64,000 bases of DNA from Microbacterium oxydans (GCF_026559675.1 NZ_CP092891.1:2356001-2420000); one strand, 5' to 3'; positions 27,448-40,941 are shown, numbered from the stretch's first letter. Program-made: numbers and translations. Notes: generated from the sequence alone by a model not told the origin.

Positions 27448-28241
27448 CGTCCTCCTGCCAGTCGGTTGATGCTGTCCAACCATTCTGTCGGATTGCTGCC
27501 GCGGCCCGGCGCGAGATGCACCAGATACTCGGCATTGCCGTGCGTGCCCAGGATCGGGGAGGGAAGGATGCCGAGCATCCCGAGTCCCGTGTCCCACGCG
27601 CTCCACACGGTGCGCGCGACGGCGTCGGCACGGGTGGCCGGGTCGGTGACCAGTCCCCCGCGCACCGCCGTGCGTCCCACCTCGAACTGCGGCTTCACGA
27701 GGAGGAGCACATCGGAGCCCGGAGCCGCGACGCCGGCCACGGCCGGCAGCACGAGTTCGAGGGAGATGAACGAGAGGTCGCCCACCACGAGGTCGGGGGC
27801 GGTGCTCTCGCCGGTCGCCTCCGCCAGATTCTCCGGCGTCATGTGGCGGACGTTGTAGCCCTCGACCGCGACGACGCCGGCGTCCGCGGCGATCGACGGT
27901 GCCAGCTGCCCGTGTCCGACGTCGACCGCGAGCACCTTGCGGGCACCGCGCTCCCGCAGCACCTGCGTGAAACCGCCGGTGGATGCGCCCATGTCGAGAG
28001 CGAGCCGGTCGTGCACCTCGAGGCCGAAGCCGTCGAGGCCCGCGATGAGCTTGTGTGCGGCGCGGCCGACGTAGTGATCGGCGCCCGCGATGGTGATCTC
28101 GGCGGAGTCGTCGACCGCGGTGGAGACCTTGACCACCGGACGGCCGTCGACGCTCACGAGACCGTCGGAGATGAGGGTGGCCGCGTGGCTGCGCGAGCGG
28201 GCGAGTCCTCGGGCGGCGAGGGCAGCGTCGAGTCGCGTCAT
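27444..28241 (-). CDS. tlyA: TlyA-family rRNA 2'-O-methyltransferase
   Basis: The 265-residue protein has an N-terminal S4 domain (RLDAALAARGLARSRSHAAT, DGLVSVDGRPV) and a FtsJ-like SAM methyltransferase domain. The SAM-binding segment is ALDMGASTGGFTQVLRERGA, followed by DVGHGQL and a late KPQFEVGR carrying the catalytic Lys. TlyA methylates ribose 2'-OH in 16S C1409 and 23S C1920 (E. coli numbers), which makes ribosomes sensitive to capreomycin. Starts upstream are rejected because the ATG at 28241 overlaps the small upstream gene (ATGA). Confidence 0.95.
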   Translation of the reverse strand: MTRLDAALAARGLARSRSHAATLISDGLVSVDGRPVVKVSTAVDDSAEITIAGADHYVGRAAHKLIAGLDGFGLEVHDRLALDMGASTGGFTQVLRERGARKVLAVDVGHGQLAPSIAADAGVVAVEGYNVRHMTPENLAEATGESTAPDLVVGDLSFISLELVLPAVAGVAAPGSDVLLLVKPQFEVGRTAVRGGLVTDPATRADAVARTVWSAWDTGLGMLGILPSPILGTHGNAEYLVHLAPGRGSNPTEWLDSINRLAGGR

Positions 28242-28414
28242 CGGGATCCCGAGGTCTCCCGCTGGTCGAGCTTCGCACCGCTCTCGAGGCGTCGGGAGAG
28301 CTCGTCGTGCAGGGCCGCGTAGGCGTCGGCCCGGGCCGGGAGGGGCTGTCCCTCGATCAGGCGCAGGCGGCTCCACAGGCCGTCGGTCGGCGCGCTCGTC
28401 GTCTCTTCGCTCAC
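28238..28414 (-). CDS. small conserved protein upstream of tlyA (58 aa)
   Basis: A 58-residue hydrophilic protein reads VSEETTSAPTDGLWSRLRL and then a helix-rich stretch (ADAYAALHDELSRRLES). The position matches the small gene between the HAD phosphatase and tlyA in mycobacteria (Rv1693). The GTG at 28414 has TACAGT exactly six bases upstream, so it probably begins a leaderless transcript that also carries tlyA, nadK and recN. The stop overlaps the tlyA start (ATGA). Function is unknown; it may help TlyA. Confidence 0.78.
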   Translation of the reverse strand: MSEETTSAPTDGLWSRLRLIEGQPLPARADAYAALHDELSRRLESGAKLDQRETSGSR

Positions 28415-28420
28415 GGTTCC

Positions 28421-28426
28421 ACTGTA
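28421..28426 (-). promoter_or_regulatory. -10 hexamer (TACAGT), leaderless start at 28414
   Basis: TACAGT on the minus strand ends six bases before the GTG at 28414, the same hexamer and spacing as at the leuA leader. It would make the small gene, tlyA, nadK and recN partly independent of the upstream repeat-protein gene. Confidence 0.55.
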
Positions 28427-28466
28427 CGCGGCCGCTCCGACACGTGCCGGAGCCACGCGAGGTCGC

Positions 28467-29504
28467 CTAGGGGCGGTGGAACGGGTCGTCGTAGAGCCGC
28501 TCGGGAACGCGCAGCACGAACACCGGAGTGCCCGAGGCCCAGATCGCGGCCGCGCCGGCCCGAAGCAGGTCGATCTGCGAACCGGACTCCGCCACGATCT
28601 CCACATCCGCACCGGTCACGCGCACGGCCGCGCCGTTGACGTCGAAGACGCCGTCGCGCTCCTTCGCCTCCGGGTACGGCTCGTGCAGTTCGCGCAGATC
28701 GCTGAGGATGTAGGTCGGCCGCGAGCCCTCCGGCGCCGCCAGGACGTGCTTCGGTCGATCGATGCCCGTGAGGACGAGGACCGAGTCGATGCCGACGCGG
28801 CTCGCGCCCATGATGTCGGTGTCGAGGCGGTCGCCGATGAAGAGCGCCTTCTCCGCCCCGAACCGGGCGAGCGCTTCCTCGAAGATCGGCGCCTCCGGCT
28901 TCCCGGCGACGGTGGCCAGGCGGCCGATGGCGGTGTGGACGGCCGAGACCAGGGTGCCGTTACCCGGTGCGACGCCGCGCTCGCGCGGAATCGTCCAGTC
29001 CGTGTTGGTGGCGATCCAGGGGATGCCGCCCTCGTCCTCCGGAAGTTTGAGGGCGAAGGCCGCCTCGGCGAGGTCGGTCCAGGCCACTTCCGGAGCGAAC
29101 CCCTGGACGACGGCGCTCGGGGAGTCCTCCGCGCTGCGCGTCACCGTGTATCCGGCCTTCTGCACCTCATCGACCAGTCCGTCGCCGCCGATCACGAGGA
29201 TCGTCGCGGGCGCCGGCACGATCTGCGCCATCAGGCGCATCGCCGCCTGCGGACTCGTGACCACATCGGACGGCTCGACCCGGAGGCCGAGGCTGCTCAG
29301 GTGCGCCGCGACCGAGGCATCCGTCCGCGCCGCGTTGTTCGTGATGTAGCCGAGTCGCGCCGACTTCGCGGCCTCGTTGAGGCTGTCGACGGCGAAGGGC
29401 AGGGCGCCGGGGCCCGCGTACACGACGCCGTCGAGGTCGGCGAGGATCGTGTCCACGCCATCGAGCGGTGTACGCGGGGCGCGCTTCCGGGAGAACAGCG
29501 CCAC
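28467..29504 (-). CDS. HAD-superfamily IIA phosphatase (NagD-like)
   Basis: The 345-residue protein has the HAD motif I in ILADLDGVVYAGPGALP near residue 20, the IIA-type cap domain and motif III/IV in KALFIGDRLDTDIMGASRVG. Members dephosphorylate small metabolites such as sugar phosphates, p-nitrophenyl phosphate or glycerol 3-phosphate; the M. tuberculosis counterpart Rv1692 was described as a glycerol-phosphate phosphatase. An additional 80-residue C-terminal extension follows the core. The start is a GTG that shares one base with the stop of the repeat protein (TAGTG). Confidence 0.9.
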   Translation of the reverse strand: MALFSRKRAPRTPLDGVDTILADLDGVVYAGPGALPFAVDSLNEAAKSARLGYITNNAARTDASVAAHLSSLGLRVEPSDVVTSPQAAMRLMAQIVPAPATILVIGGDGLVDEVQKAGYTVTRSAEDSPSAVVQGFAPEVAWTDLAEAAFALKLPEDEGGIPWIATNTDWTIPRERGVAPGNGTLVSAVHTAIGRLATVAGKPEAPIFEEALARFGAEKALFIGDRLDTDIMGASRVGIDSVLVLTGIDRPKHVLAAPEGSRPTYILSDLRELHEPYPEAKERDGVFDVNGAAVRVTGADVEIVAESGSQIDLLRAGAAAIWASGTPVFVLRVPERLYDDPFHRP

Positions 29505-31534
29505 TACGCCTCCGGGTCCTCGTCGGTGCCGGTCGTGGAATCAGCGGTGCCCGCCGCGGACGCGGACTCGTCTTCCGACTCGTCCTCGCCGAGGAGCTCG
29601 CGCACCTCGTCCTCGACCGTCGGCTCTTCCGCCGCAGGCTCATCCGCTGCAGGCTCATCCGCCGCAGGCTCATCCGCCGCAGGCTCATCCGCCGCAGGCT
29701 CATCTGCCTGCACAGCGTCAGCGTCAAGCTGCTCAGCGTCAGCGTCAAGCTGCTCAGCGTCAGCGTCGGGCTGCTCAGCGTCAGCGTCGGGCTGCTCAGC
29801 GTCGGGCTGCTCGGTGATCTCGTCGTCGGGGAACTCGCCCTCGATCAGGGTGTCCTCGATGAAGATCTCCTCGTCGCCGGCTTCGTCGACGCCCAGAGCC
29901 TCGGCTGCGACCTCCGCGCGGTGAGACCAGAACTCGGCCTCGTCTGTTCGTCCGAGGTCTTCCAGCACGGCCGCCCGCGCGGCGAACAGCGCGGGACTCC
30001 ACTCGAAGGCACGATCCGGGTCGAGCTCAGGGATCTCGAGCTCACCGAGCGCGAGCTCGAGGTCGCCCTGGTCGAGACGAGCTCCCGACATCGCGATGGC
30101 CAGTGCGACACGGACGGGCGTCTCGAGCGCCGAACGGTCGACGGCGCGACCGGTCTCGAGGGCGCGATCGGAACGACCGATGCCACGCTCGCTGTCGACC
30201 ATCAACGCGATCTGATCGTCCTTGCCGGAGATCCGCCGGTAGGTGCGGAGCTCGCGCAGCGCAAGGGCGAAGTCCTCGTTGGCGTAAGCAGTGATGCCGA
30301 GCGTCTCGCGAACGATCGCGATGCGGCCGGCACGGCGGGAAGCTGCCAGCGCGTGCTCGTGGGCGAGCGCCGGATCGTCGTCGATGAGGCGCGAAGCCAT
30401 GGCCAGGTGGCGCGCCACGTGCTCGGCGTTCTCCTTGCTCAGCGTCTTGAGCTCATTGCGCGCAGCGCCGTTGAGGTCGCGCGCGGTGACGTCATCGGGA
30501 ATCTGCGGCTCGTCGAACCGCGGCCGCTCATTCGCGGCCTGGGCCGGACGCTCGCGGCCCGCTCCCCCACGCTGCGGGAAGGAACGCGAACGGTCGCGGT
30601 CGCCACCCTCCCGGCGCGGACCGGAGTCACGGTTGAAGCCGCCACCCTCCCGACGCGGGGCACCACCGTCACGGTTGTAGCCGCCCTCGCGACGGGGAGC
30701 GGCACCATCGCGGTTGTAACCGCGCTCGCGACGGGGAGCTGCACCGTCACGGTTGTAACCGCCCTCGCGGCGGGGCGCAGCACCGTCACGGTTGTAACCG
30801 CCACCCTCGCGACGAGGAGCTGCACCATCGCGGTTGTAGCCACCACCCTCGCGACGGGGCGCAGCACCATCACGGTTGTAACCGCCACCCTCGCGACGAG
30901 GAGCAGCACCATCACGGTTGTAGCCGCCCTCGCGACGGGGAGCAGCACCATCACGGTTGTAACCGCCCTCGCGGCGCGGGGCAGCACCGTCACGGTTGTA
31001 ACCACCTTCACGGCGCGGGGCAGCACCGTCACGGTTGTAACCACCCTCGCGACGGGGCGCAGCACCATCACGGTTGTAACCACCACCCTCGCGACGGGGC
31101 GCGGCACCATCACGGTTGTAACCACCTTCACGGCGCGGCGCACCACCATCACGGTTGTAACCACCACCCTCGCGACGGGGCGCAGCACCATCACGGTTGT
31201 AACCATCACCCTCGCGACGGGGCGCGGCACCATCACGGTTGTAGCCACCTTCACGGCGAGGCGCACCACCATCACGGTTGTAGCCACCACCCTCACGGCG
31301 CGGCGCACCGCCATCACGGTTGTAGCCGCCCTCGCGGCGCGGGGCACCGCCATCACGGTTGTAGCCACCACCCTCGCGACGCGGAGCACCACCATCACGG
31401 TTGTAGCCACCACCGCCTTCGCGGCGCGGTGCGGAGCCGTCACGGCTGCGATCGGGGCGTCCGCCGGAAGGGCGATTCGCGCGCGATCCATTGTCGTCGT
31501 TGCGACGCGGACGGCGCTGTTCCTCTTCCGGCAT
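29504..31534 (-). CDS. TPR-like protein with expanded Arg/Gly-rich repeats and acidic tail
   Basis: The 676-residue protein has three parts. Residues 1-315 are a disordered basic region with about 20 copies of a 13-14-residue unit of the type GGYNRDGAAPRRE. Residues 330-545 form a helical TPR-like domain (LSKENAEHVARHLAMASRLI, AHEHALAASRRAGR, ALALRELRTYRRI). The tail from about 560 is strongly acidic and contains PAADE five times and DADAEQ-type repeats. Mycobacterial Rv1691 sits at the same place and has only the TPR-like core. The ATG at 31534 has GGGAG eight bases upstream. The gene starts 33 bases after the rRNA terminator stem, so read-through could feed it. Separated positive and negative ends suggest phase separation or RNA binding, which is inference. 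Confidence 0.85.
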   Translation of the reverse strand: MPEEEQRRPRRNDDNGSRANRPSGGRPDRSRDGSAPRREGGGGYNRDGGAPRREGGGYNRDGGAPRREGGYNRDGGAPRREGGGYNRDGGAPRREGGYNRDGAAPRREGDGYNRDGAAPRREGGGYNRDGGAPRREGGYNRDGAAPRREGGGYNRDGAAPRREGGYNRDGAAPRREGGYNRDGAAPRREGGYNRDGAAPRREGGYNRDGAAPRREGGGYNRDGAAPRREGGGYNRDGAAPRREGGGYNRDGAAPRREGGYNRDGAAPRRERGYNRDGAAPRREGGYNRDGGAPRREGGGFNRDSGPRREGGDRDRSRSFPQRGGAGRERPAQAANERPRFDEPQIPDDVTARDLNGAARNELKTLSKENAEHVARHLAMASRLIDDDPALAHEHALAASRRAGRIAIVRETLGITAYANEDFALALRELRTYRRISGKDDQIALMVDSERGIGRSDRALETGRAVDRSALETPVRVALAIAMSGARLDQGDLELALGELEIPELDPDRAFEWSPALFAARAAVLEDLGRTDEAEFWSHRAEVAAEALGVDEAGDEEIFIEDTLIEGEFPDDEITEQPDAEQPDADAEQPDADAEQLDADAEQLDADAVQADEPAADEPAADEPAADEPAADEPAAEEPTVEDEVRELLGEDESEDESASAAGTADSTTGTDEDPEA
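29629..29810 (-). repeat. in-frame short tandem repeats in the acidic tail
   Basis: A 15-bp unit of the form GCAGGCTCATCCGCC recurs about five times at 29629-29706 and encodes PAADE. It is followed to 29810 by GCTCAGCGTCAGCGTC-type units that encode DADAEQ/DADAEQL. All units keep the reading frame, so copy number can change without breaking the gene. Confidence 0.85.
30605..31440 (-). repeat. in-frame 39/42-bp tandem repeats (about 20 copies)
   Basis: Units such as CACGGTTGTAACCACC and CTCGCGACGGGGCGCAGCAC (plus-strand spelling) recur every 39 or 42 bases. They encode YNRDG(A/G)APRREGG. Units differ mainly at synonymous or Gly/Ala positions and by one extra Gly codon. The near identity at DNA level points to recent expansion by slippage or unequal recombination. 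Confidence 0.92.
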
Positions 31535-31566
31535 GATGATGCTCCCTGTTCTTTTCGTGTAAACGC

Positions 31567-31598
31567 AAAATGGCCACCCAACGATGGGTGGCCATTTT
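31567..31598 (-). terminator. rRNA operon terminator
   Basis: A 14-bp perfect stem (AAAATGGCCACCCA at 31567-31580 and its complement at 31585-31598) has a 4-base loop. On the minus strand it ends in TTTT and then GCGTTT. It lies 12 bases after the 5S gene. Confidence 0.92.
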
Positions 31599-31609
31599 GT
31601 CTAAAAGGA

Positions 31610-31727
31610 GTCCGGCGGTGTCCTACTCTCCCACAGGGTCCCCCCTGCAGTACCATCGGCGCTGTGAGGCTTAGCTTCCGGGTTCGGAATGTAACCGGGC
31701 GTTTCCCTCACGCTATGGCCGCCGAAA
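31610..31727 (-). rRNA. rrf: 5S ribosomal RNA
   Basis: The minus strand contains the conserved 5S sequence with CGCCCGGTTACATTCCGAAC in the middle, GGAGAGTAGG near the 3' end and complementary ends (GTTTCGGCGG, CCGCCGGACT). The length is about 118 bases. Ends are set by pairing of the terminal stem and may be off by one or two bases. Confidence 0.95.
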
Positions 31728-31837
31728 CACTATTGATGTTTCAATCAAACACATAACAAAGTCATTGTTGTTATGCGGTTCTCGACCGTACATCGAGAAC
31801 CACTCAGTGGACGCGTAGCACCAACAAACGGTGTGTT
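31728..31837 (-). other. 23S-5S spacer with processing stems
   Basis: The 110-base spacer has no gene. It contains a 9-bp inverted repeat (GGTTCTCGA 31777-31785, TCGAGAACC 31793-31801) and an AT-rich stem around ATAACAA/TTGTTAT. These probably take part in folding and cutting of the rRNA precursor. Confidence 0.6.
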
Positions 31838-36873
<5,036 letters not shown>

Positions 36874-37119
36874 AAAGAAATGCATACGACACCGGGAAAA
36901 CGGTGACGCAGCGAGTTTGATGCTGACCAAAGAGACAAATTCATTGCTGACTTCATCCGTTGCCAACCCCCAAAGGAGGTTGGTCTTTGATCCAAAGGAA
37001 TTCTCACCTAGCCGAAGCTAGACGAGGATAATTTGGCATTTGACAAGTGCACGCTGTTGAGTTCTCAAGGATCGGATGCTCCCACGACCCAGCCATCACA
37101 GCCAGGCCCGAAGGGCAAC
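36874..37119 (-). other. pre-16S leader
   Basis: The transcribed leader of about 245 bases contains TTGAGAACTCAACAGCGTGC (complement of 37049-37068), an element highly conserved before actinobacterial 16S genes. It also holds a CCAACCTCC...GGAGGTTGG-like stem around 36966-36982. No protein gene is present. Confidence 0.7.
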
Positions 37120-37125
37120 TTCTCT

Positions 37126-37153
37126 ATCTTAGCCACCCCGCCTCGCTTGTCAA
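37126..37153 (-). promoter_or_regulatory. rRNA promoter P2
   Basis: On the minus strand TTGACA (37153-37148) and TAAGAT (37131-37126) are 16 bases apart. The hexamers are near consensus for the housekeeping sigma factor. The start would be near 37119, at the end of the conserved leader. Confidence 0.85.
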
Positions 37154-37222
37154 ATCGGCGCGCCGGGCGGATCTTCGATCCGCTGCGCAGCTGATGACAG
37201 CCGCAGAAGAGGTGGATTCCCT

Positions 37223-37251
37223 ATCCTAGACGCAAGCGTCTGATCTCTCAA
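37223..37251 (-). promoter_or_regulatory. rRNA promoter P1
   Basis: On the minus strand TTGAGA (37251-37246) and TAGGAT (37228-37223) are 17 bases apart. The -35 overlaps the inverted repeat CTCTCA-AG-TGAGAG at 37245-37258, a possible regulator site. It lies about 97 bases upstream of P2. Confidence 0.75.
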
Positions 37252-37455
37252 GTGAGAGTGGATCGGGAGTGGTTCTCCGCTTGAGGGGGGTGAAGCTCTT
37301 GGCTCCTCCGCTTCCCTGTGGGGCGAACAAGTAATAAGTTACGTGGATCTCGGGGTTCTGGCAAATCGGGCCACACCACCCGGGCGTGTCGCCGCCGGGT
37401 GCTCGGCGGTTTCCTCCGGATCAGGCCCGTTTTCCGGCCGTCGGACGGCCCGGAG

Positions 37456-37461
37456 TACGAT
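37456..37461 (+). promoter_or_regulatory. -10 hexamer (TACGAT), leaderless start at 37468
   Basis: TACGAT ends six bases before the ATG at 37468 and is identical to the hexamer before the YhhN-type gene. The -35 is unclear. Between P1 and this site (37260-37455) no gene is seen. Confidence 0.5.
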
Positions 37462-37467
37462 CGCGCC

Positions 37468-38850
37468 ATGCGCTCACCTGCGAATCATGCGCTCCCCCCG
37501 CATGGCTCAGGACGGCGGATCGGCGGCGACGTCCACGGCCGCAGGGCCGGCGAAACTCTGCTCACGCGGGTCCGCGGGGAGCTGCTCGCAGAGGGCGACG
37601 GTGCGACATCGGTGGATCCGATCCCGCTCCCTTCACGACTGGCCACCGGTGAGCTCGCCTGGGCGAGCGTGGCCGCAGCGATGCTCGCGGCCGGGCGCTC
37701 CCCCGCATCCCTGGACGCCGATCGGATCGCGACCGCGTACCGGAGCGACAGGGTGCTGACCATCGACGGGTCCGCCCCCTCGGTGTGGTCGCCGTACTCC
37801 GGGTTCTGGCGGACGAGCGACGGCTGGCTCCGCACGCACGGCAACTACGCGCACCACGCCGCCGGTCTGCGCCGAGGGCTGCAGCTCGGGGAAGGCGCCG
37901 ACGCCGCCGCGGTCGCCGATGCACTCGCGGAGCGCACGACAGATGAAGCCGTCCGGTCGATCTCGAGCTCCGGCGGGCTCGCCGTACCGGTCGCGACCGA
38001 GGACCCGGCAGCAGACCGGGCACTCCGGGAGAATCCCCTGCTCGAGATCACCCGTGTGGACGTGACGACCGATCCGCGGTCCCGGGCCGCGCACCCGCCC
38101 GCCCCGCAGCCCGGGGCCCTTCCCCTCCGTGGCATGCGGGTGCTGGATCTCACCCGGGTCATCGCGGGTCCGGTCTGCACCCGCACCCTCGCTCTGCTCG
38201 GAGCCGACGTCCTGCGCATCGATCCGCCGCACCTGCCGGAACCGGACTGGCAGCACCTCGACACCGGACACGGCAAGCGGTCGGCACTGCTCGACGCACG
38301 CTCACCGAGGATGCAGGAGCTGCTCGCCGCCGCCGATGCCGTCGTGCTCGGATACCGCCCCGCCGCTCTGGACCGGCTGGGGCTGAACCCGGAGGCTCTC
38401 GCCCATCGATACCCGGGTCTCGTCGTCGCGCAGCTCAGCGCCTGGGGTATCGATCAGCCCGATCGCGCAGGCTTCGACAGCCTCGTGCAGGCGGCTTCCG
38501 GGATCGCGCTCGTCGAGTCGTCGGACGGCGACACCCCGGGAGCGCTTCCCGCTCAGGCGCTGGACCACAGCGCCGGCTACCTGCTCGCCGCAGCGGTGAC
38601 GACGCTGCTCGACCGCCGCTCACGCGAAGGCGGCTCCTGGTATGTGCGGACCTCGCTCCGCCGGGTCGCGGCAGAACTGCTCGGGATGCCACGCCGCCGG
38701 GAGCCGGGAGCCGAGACCGTGCTCGACCTCGACCCCCACCTCGCGCGCTTCCGCGTCGCGGGGAAGACACTCGTGACCTCGCGCCCGGCTCTCGCCGGCT
38801 TCGAGTTCGATGCGCCCCACCCCTGGGGATCGGATCAACCCGTCTGGTGA
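37468..38850 (+). CDS. family III CoA-transferase (CaiB/BaiF-like)
   Basis: The 460-residue protein has the family III core: LRGMRVLDLTRVIAGPVCTRTLALLGADVLRID near residue 225, then DTGHGKRSALLDA, DAVVLGYRPAALDRLGL and LVVAQLSAWG. These enzymes move CoA between carboxylic acids. The N-terminal 200 residues are only loosely related to the core and replace the usual layout, and the C-terminal part is short. The start at 37468 is chosen for the TACGAT hexamer six bases upstream and the poor coding character before it. The 3' end overlaps the convergent DUF4184 gene by 16 bases. The substrate is unknown. Confidence 0.85.
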   Translation: MRSPANHALPPHGSGRRIGGDVHGRRAGETLLTRVRGELLAEGDGATSVDPIPLPSRLATGELAWASVAAAMLAAGRSPASLDADRIATAYRSDRVLTIDGSAPSVWSPYSGFWRTSDGWLRTHGNYAHHAAGLRRGLQLGEGADAAAVADALAERTTDEAVRSISSSGGLAVPVATEDPAADRALRENPLLEITRVDVTTDPRSRAAHPPAPQPGALPLRGMRVLDLTRVIAGPVCTRTLALLGADVLRIDPPHLPEPDWQHLDTGHGKRSALLDARSPRMQELLAAADAVVLGYRPAALDRLGLNPEALAHRYPGLVVAQLSAWGIDQPDRAGFDSLVQAASGIALVESSDGDTPGALPAQALDHSAGYLLAAAVTTLLDRRSREGGSWYVRTSLRRVAAELLGMPRRREPGAETVLDLDPHLARFRVAGKTLVTSRPALAGFEFDAPHPWGSDQPVW

Positions 38851-39629
38851 CGGCGGCCGCGCACGGCCAGCACGACGCACAGCACCAGGGTGATCGCACC
38901 CCAGAGCGCACACGCGGGAGGCAGCACCCGATAGGCGAGATGCTGCACGGTGAACTCCGCGTCGAGCGGACCGAGGACGACGAGCCCTCCGACCCAGGCG
39001 CCCACGAGGATCACCGGGAGCGACACCCACCACGCCACGCGCACACTCTGCGGAAGCCACTGCGCCACGACGGGACGCGGGGTGCGCCGACGCAGCCACA
39101 GCAGCGCCCAGATGCCGATGATGGCGAGGCCGATGACGCTCGAGCCGTGCTGCAGCCACTTGAATCCGAGCAGCGGACCCCACATCTCGTCGAGCCCGGG
39201 GAACAGCTGCACGCCCCAGCGCCCTTCGTGCGTGAAGAGATCCCAGAGGATGTGCGAGAGCACCCCGATCACGAGCGAGGCGGCGAGCAGGAACGGGTAC
39301 GAGCGCTTCTGCCCCACACCGACCGCGGCACCCGAGGCGGCGATGCCCCCGTCGCGCCAGTCCTCCGGCAGCCGACGAGCCAGCCATCGCGGGGAGAGCT
39401 CCGGTACCGCGGGACGCAGCACGACCCGCCACACCAGGAACAGCACGAAGGCGAGCAGCGCCGTCCACACCACGTTGCCGAACGTGTGGGTGAACGAGTA
39501 GTTCAGTCCGACACCCCGCAGGAACAGCGGTAGATCCGGCGTCATCGCGCCGATCGCGATCGCCGCCGGCACCAGCGGTGTGCGGATGAACGGCAGCGCG
39601 ACCAGTGCGTGGCTCGGCGTGAACGGCAT
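38835..39629 (-). CDS. DUF4184 membrane protein
   Basis: The 264-residue protein starts MPFTPSHALVALPFIRTPLV, the signature of DUF4184, followed by TPDLPLFL and later HILWDLFTHEGRWG with conserved His and Asp residues. About six hydrophobic segments are visible. The His/Asp pattern resembles metal-dependent hydrolases of the YdjM/YfhO-like type, but no activity is established. It lies 10 bases upstream of tyrS on the same strand side, with no overlap, and is convergent with the CoA-transferase. Confidence 0.85.
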   Translation of the reverse strand: MPFTPSHALVALPFIRTPLVPAAIAIGAMTPDLPLFLRGVGLNYSFTHTFGNVVWTALLAFVLFLVWRVVLRPAVPELSPRWLARRLPEDWRDGGIAASGAAVGVGQKRSYPFLLAASLVIGVLSHILWDLFTHEGRWGVQLFPGLDEMWGPLLGFKWLQHGSSVIGLAIIGIWALLWLRRRTPRPVVAQWLPQSVRVAWWVSLPVILVGAWVGGLVVLGPLDAEFTVQHLAYRVLPPACALWGAITLVLCVVLAVRGRRHQTG

Positions 39630-39639
39630 CTGTCAGGGC

Positions 39640-40941
39640 TCAGCCGATGAAGACGCCGGCGAGGGTCTTCTTGCCGCGGCGGAGCACGGACACTCCCCCG
39701 GGCAGCGTGCCCCGGACCGTGGCAGCCTCATCCTCGACACGTTCGCCGTCGAGCGAGACACCGCCCTGCCCGATCGCCCGTCGTGCCTCCGACAGGCTCG
39801 CCACCAGACCGGTCGCGACCAGCGCCTCGACCACCGGTGTCTCAGCCGCGACCGTCGCGTTCGGGAGTTCGTCCAGCGCCGTGCGGAGGGTGTCCGCATC
39901 GAGCGCGCTCAGGTCGCCCTGCCCGAACAGGGCCTCGGATGCCGCGATCACGGCGGCCGTGGCGTCGACGCCGTGCACGGTCGCGACCACCTCGAGCGCG
40001 AGGCGCTTCTGGGCGGCTCGACGGAACGGCTCCGTCTCCACCAGCTGCGCGTACTCCTCGATCTCGGACCTGCTGAGGAACGTGAAGACCTTCAGGCGAT
40101 CGATCACGTCGGTGTCCGCCGTGCTCAGCCAGAACTGGTACATCCGGTACGGGCTGCACATCTCCGCGTCGAGCCAGATCGCGTTGCCCTCGCTCTTGCC
40201 GAACTTGGTGCCGTCGCTGTTGGTGATCAGCGGAGTGCCGATCGCATGCGCGGACCCGCCCTCGGCACGCCGGATCAGGTCGGTGCCGCTGGTGAGGTTG
40301 CCCCACTGATCGGATCCGCCGGTCTGCAGGACGCAGTCGTACTGGCGGTACAGCTCGAGGAAGTCCATGCCCTGGAGGATCTGGTAGCTGAACTCGGTGT
40401 AGCTGATGCCATCGTCGGAGTTCAGCCGCGCGGCGACGGCGTCCTTCTTGAGCATCGTGCCGACCCGGAAGTACTTGCCGACCTCGCGCAGGAAGTCGAT
40501 CGCGCTCAGCGGCGCCGTCCAGTCCAGGTTGTTGACGATGCGCGCGGCGTTGTCGCCCTCGAAGCTGAGGTACCGCTCCACCTGGGCGCGCAGGCGACCG
40601 ACCCACTCCTCGACGGTCTCGCGCGTGTTCAGCGTGCGCTCGGCCGTGGGGCGGGGGTCGCCGATGAGCCCGGTCGATCCACCGACGAGGCCGAGCGGCT
40701 TGTGCCCGGCGAGCTGGATGCGGCGCAGCGTCAGCAGCTGCACCAGGTTGCCGAGGTGCAGGCTGGGAGCCGTCGGGTCGAACCCGCAGTAATACGTGAT
40801 GGGGTCTCCCGCGAGCAGGGCGCGCAGCGCCTCCTGGTCGGTGGACACGTGGACCAGACCACGCCACACGAGTTCGTCCCACACGTTCTCGAACGTGGGG
40901 TCGATCGCCTGGGGTGCGGTCGTCAGAGCGGGAGTTGACAC
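39640..40941 (-). CDS. tyrS: tyrosyl-tRNA synthetase
   Basis: The 433-residue class I synthetase charges tRNA-Tyr. The HIGH-type motif is HLGNL in FDPTAPSLHLGNLVQL near residue 48, the tyrosine pocket has YQILQGMDFLELYRQYDCVLQ, and the KMSKS-type loop is TKFGKSEGNAIW. The last 70 residues form an S4-like domain (EARRAIGQGGVSLDGERV). The GTG at 40941 is chosen because homology begins directly after it; TAGCCT stands seven bases upstream, so the mRNA may be leaderless. tyrS lies near the HAD-tlyA block as in mycobacteria, but the rRNA operon is inserted between. Confidence 0.97.
   Translation of the reverse strand: MSTPALTTAPQAIDPTFENVWDELVWRGLVHVSTDQEALRALLAGDPITYYCGFDPTAPSLHLGNLVQLLTLRRIQLAGHKPLGLVGGSTGLIGDPRPTAERTLNTRETVEEWVGRLRAQVERYLSFEGDNAARIVNNLDWTAPLSAIDFLREVGKYFRVGTMLKKDAVAARLNSDDGISYTEFSYQILQGMDFLELYRQYDCVLQTGGSDQWGNLTSGTDLIRRAEGGSAHAIGTPLITNSDGTKFGKSEGNAIWLDAEMCSPYRMYQFWLSTADTDVIDRLKVFTFLSRSEIEEYAQLVETEPFRRAAQKRLALEVVATVHGVDATAAVIAASEALFGQGDLSALDADTLRTALDELPNATVAAETPVVEALVATGLVASLSEARRAIGQGGVSLDGERVEDEAATVRGTLPGGVSVLRRGKKTLAGVFIG

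Noticed and set aside
30605..31440. Regular direct repeats that could suggest a CRISPR array
   Set aside because: Units are contiguous, in frame and coding with no unique spacers, and there are no cas genes.
29468..31756. Plus-strand frame with TVVTALA-type repeats
   Set aside because: It is the antisense reading of the Arg/Gly repeat gene and runs into the 5S gene.
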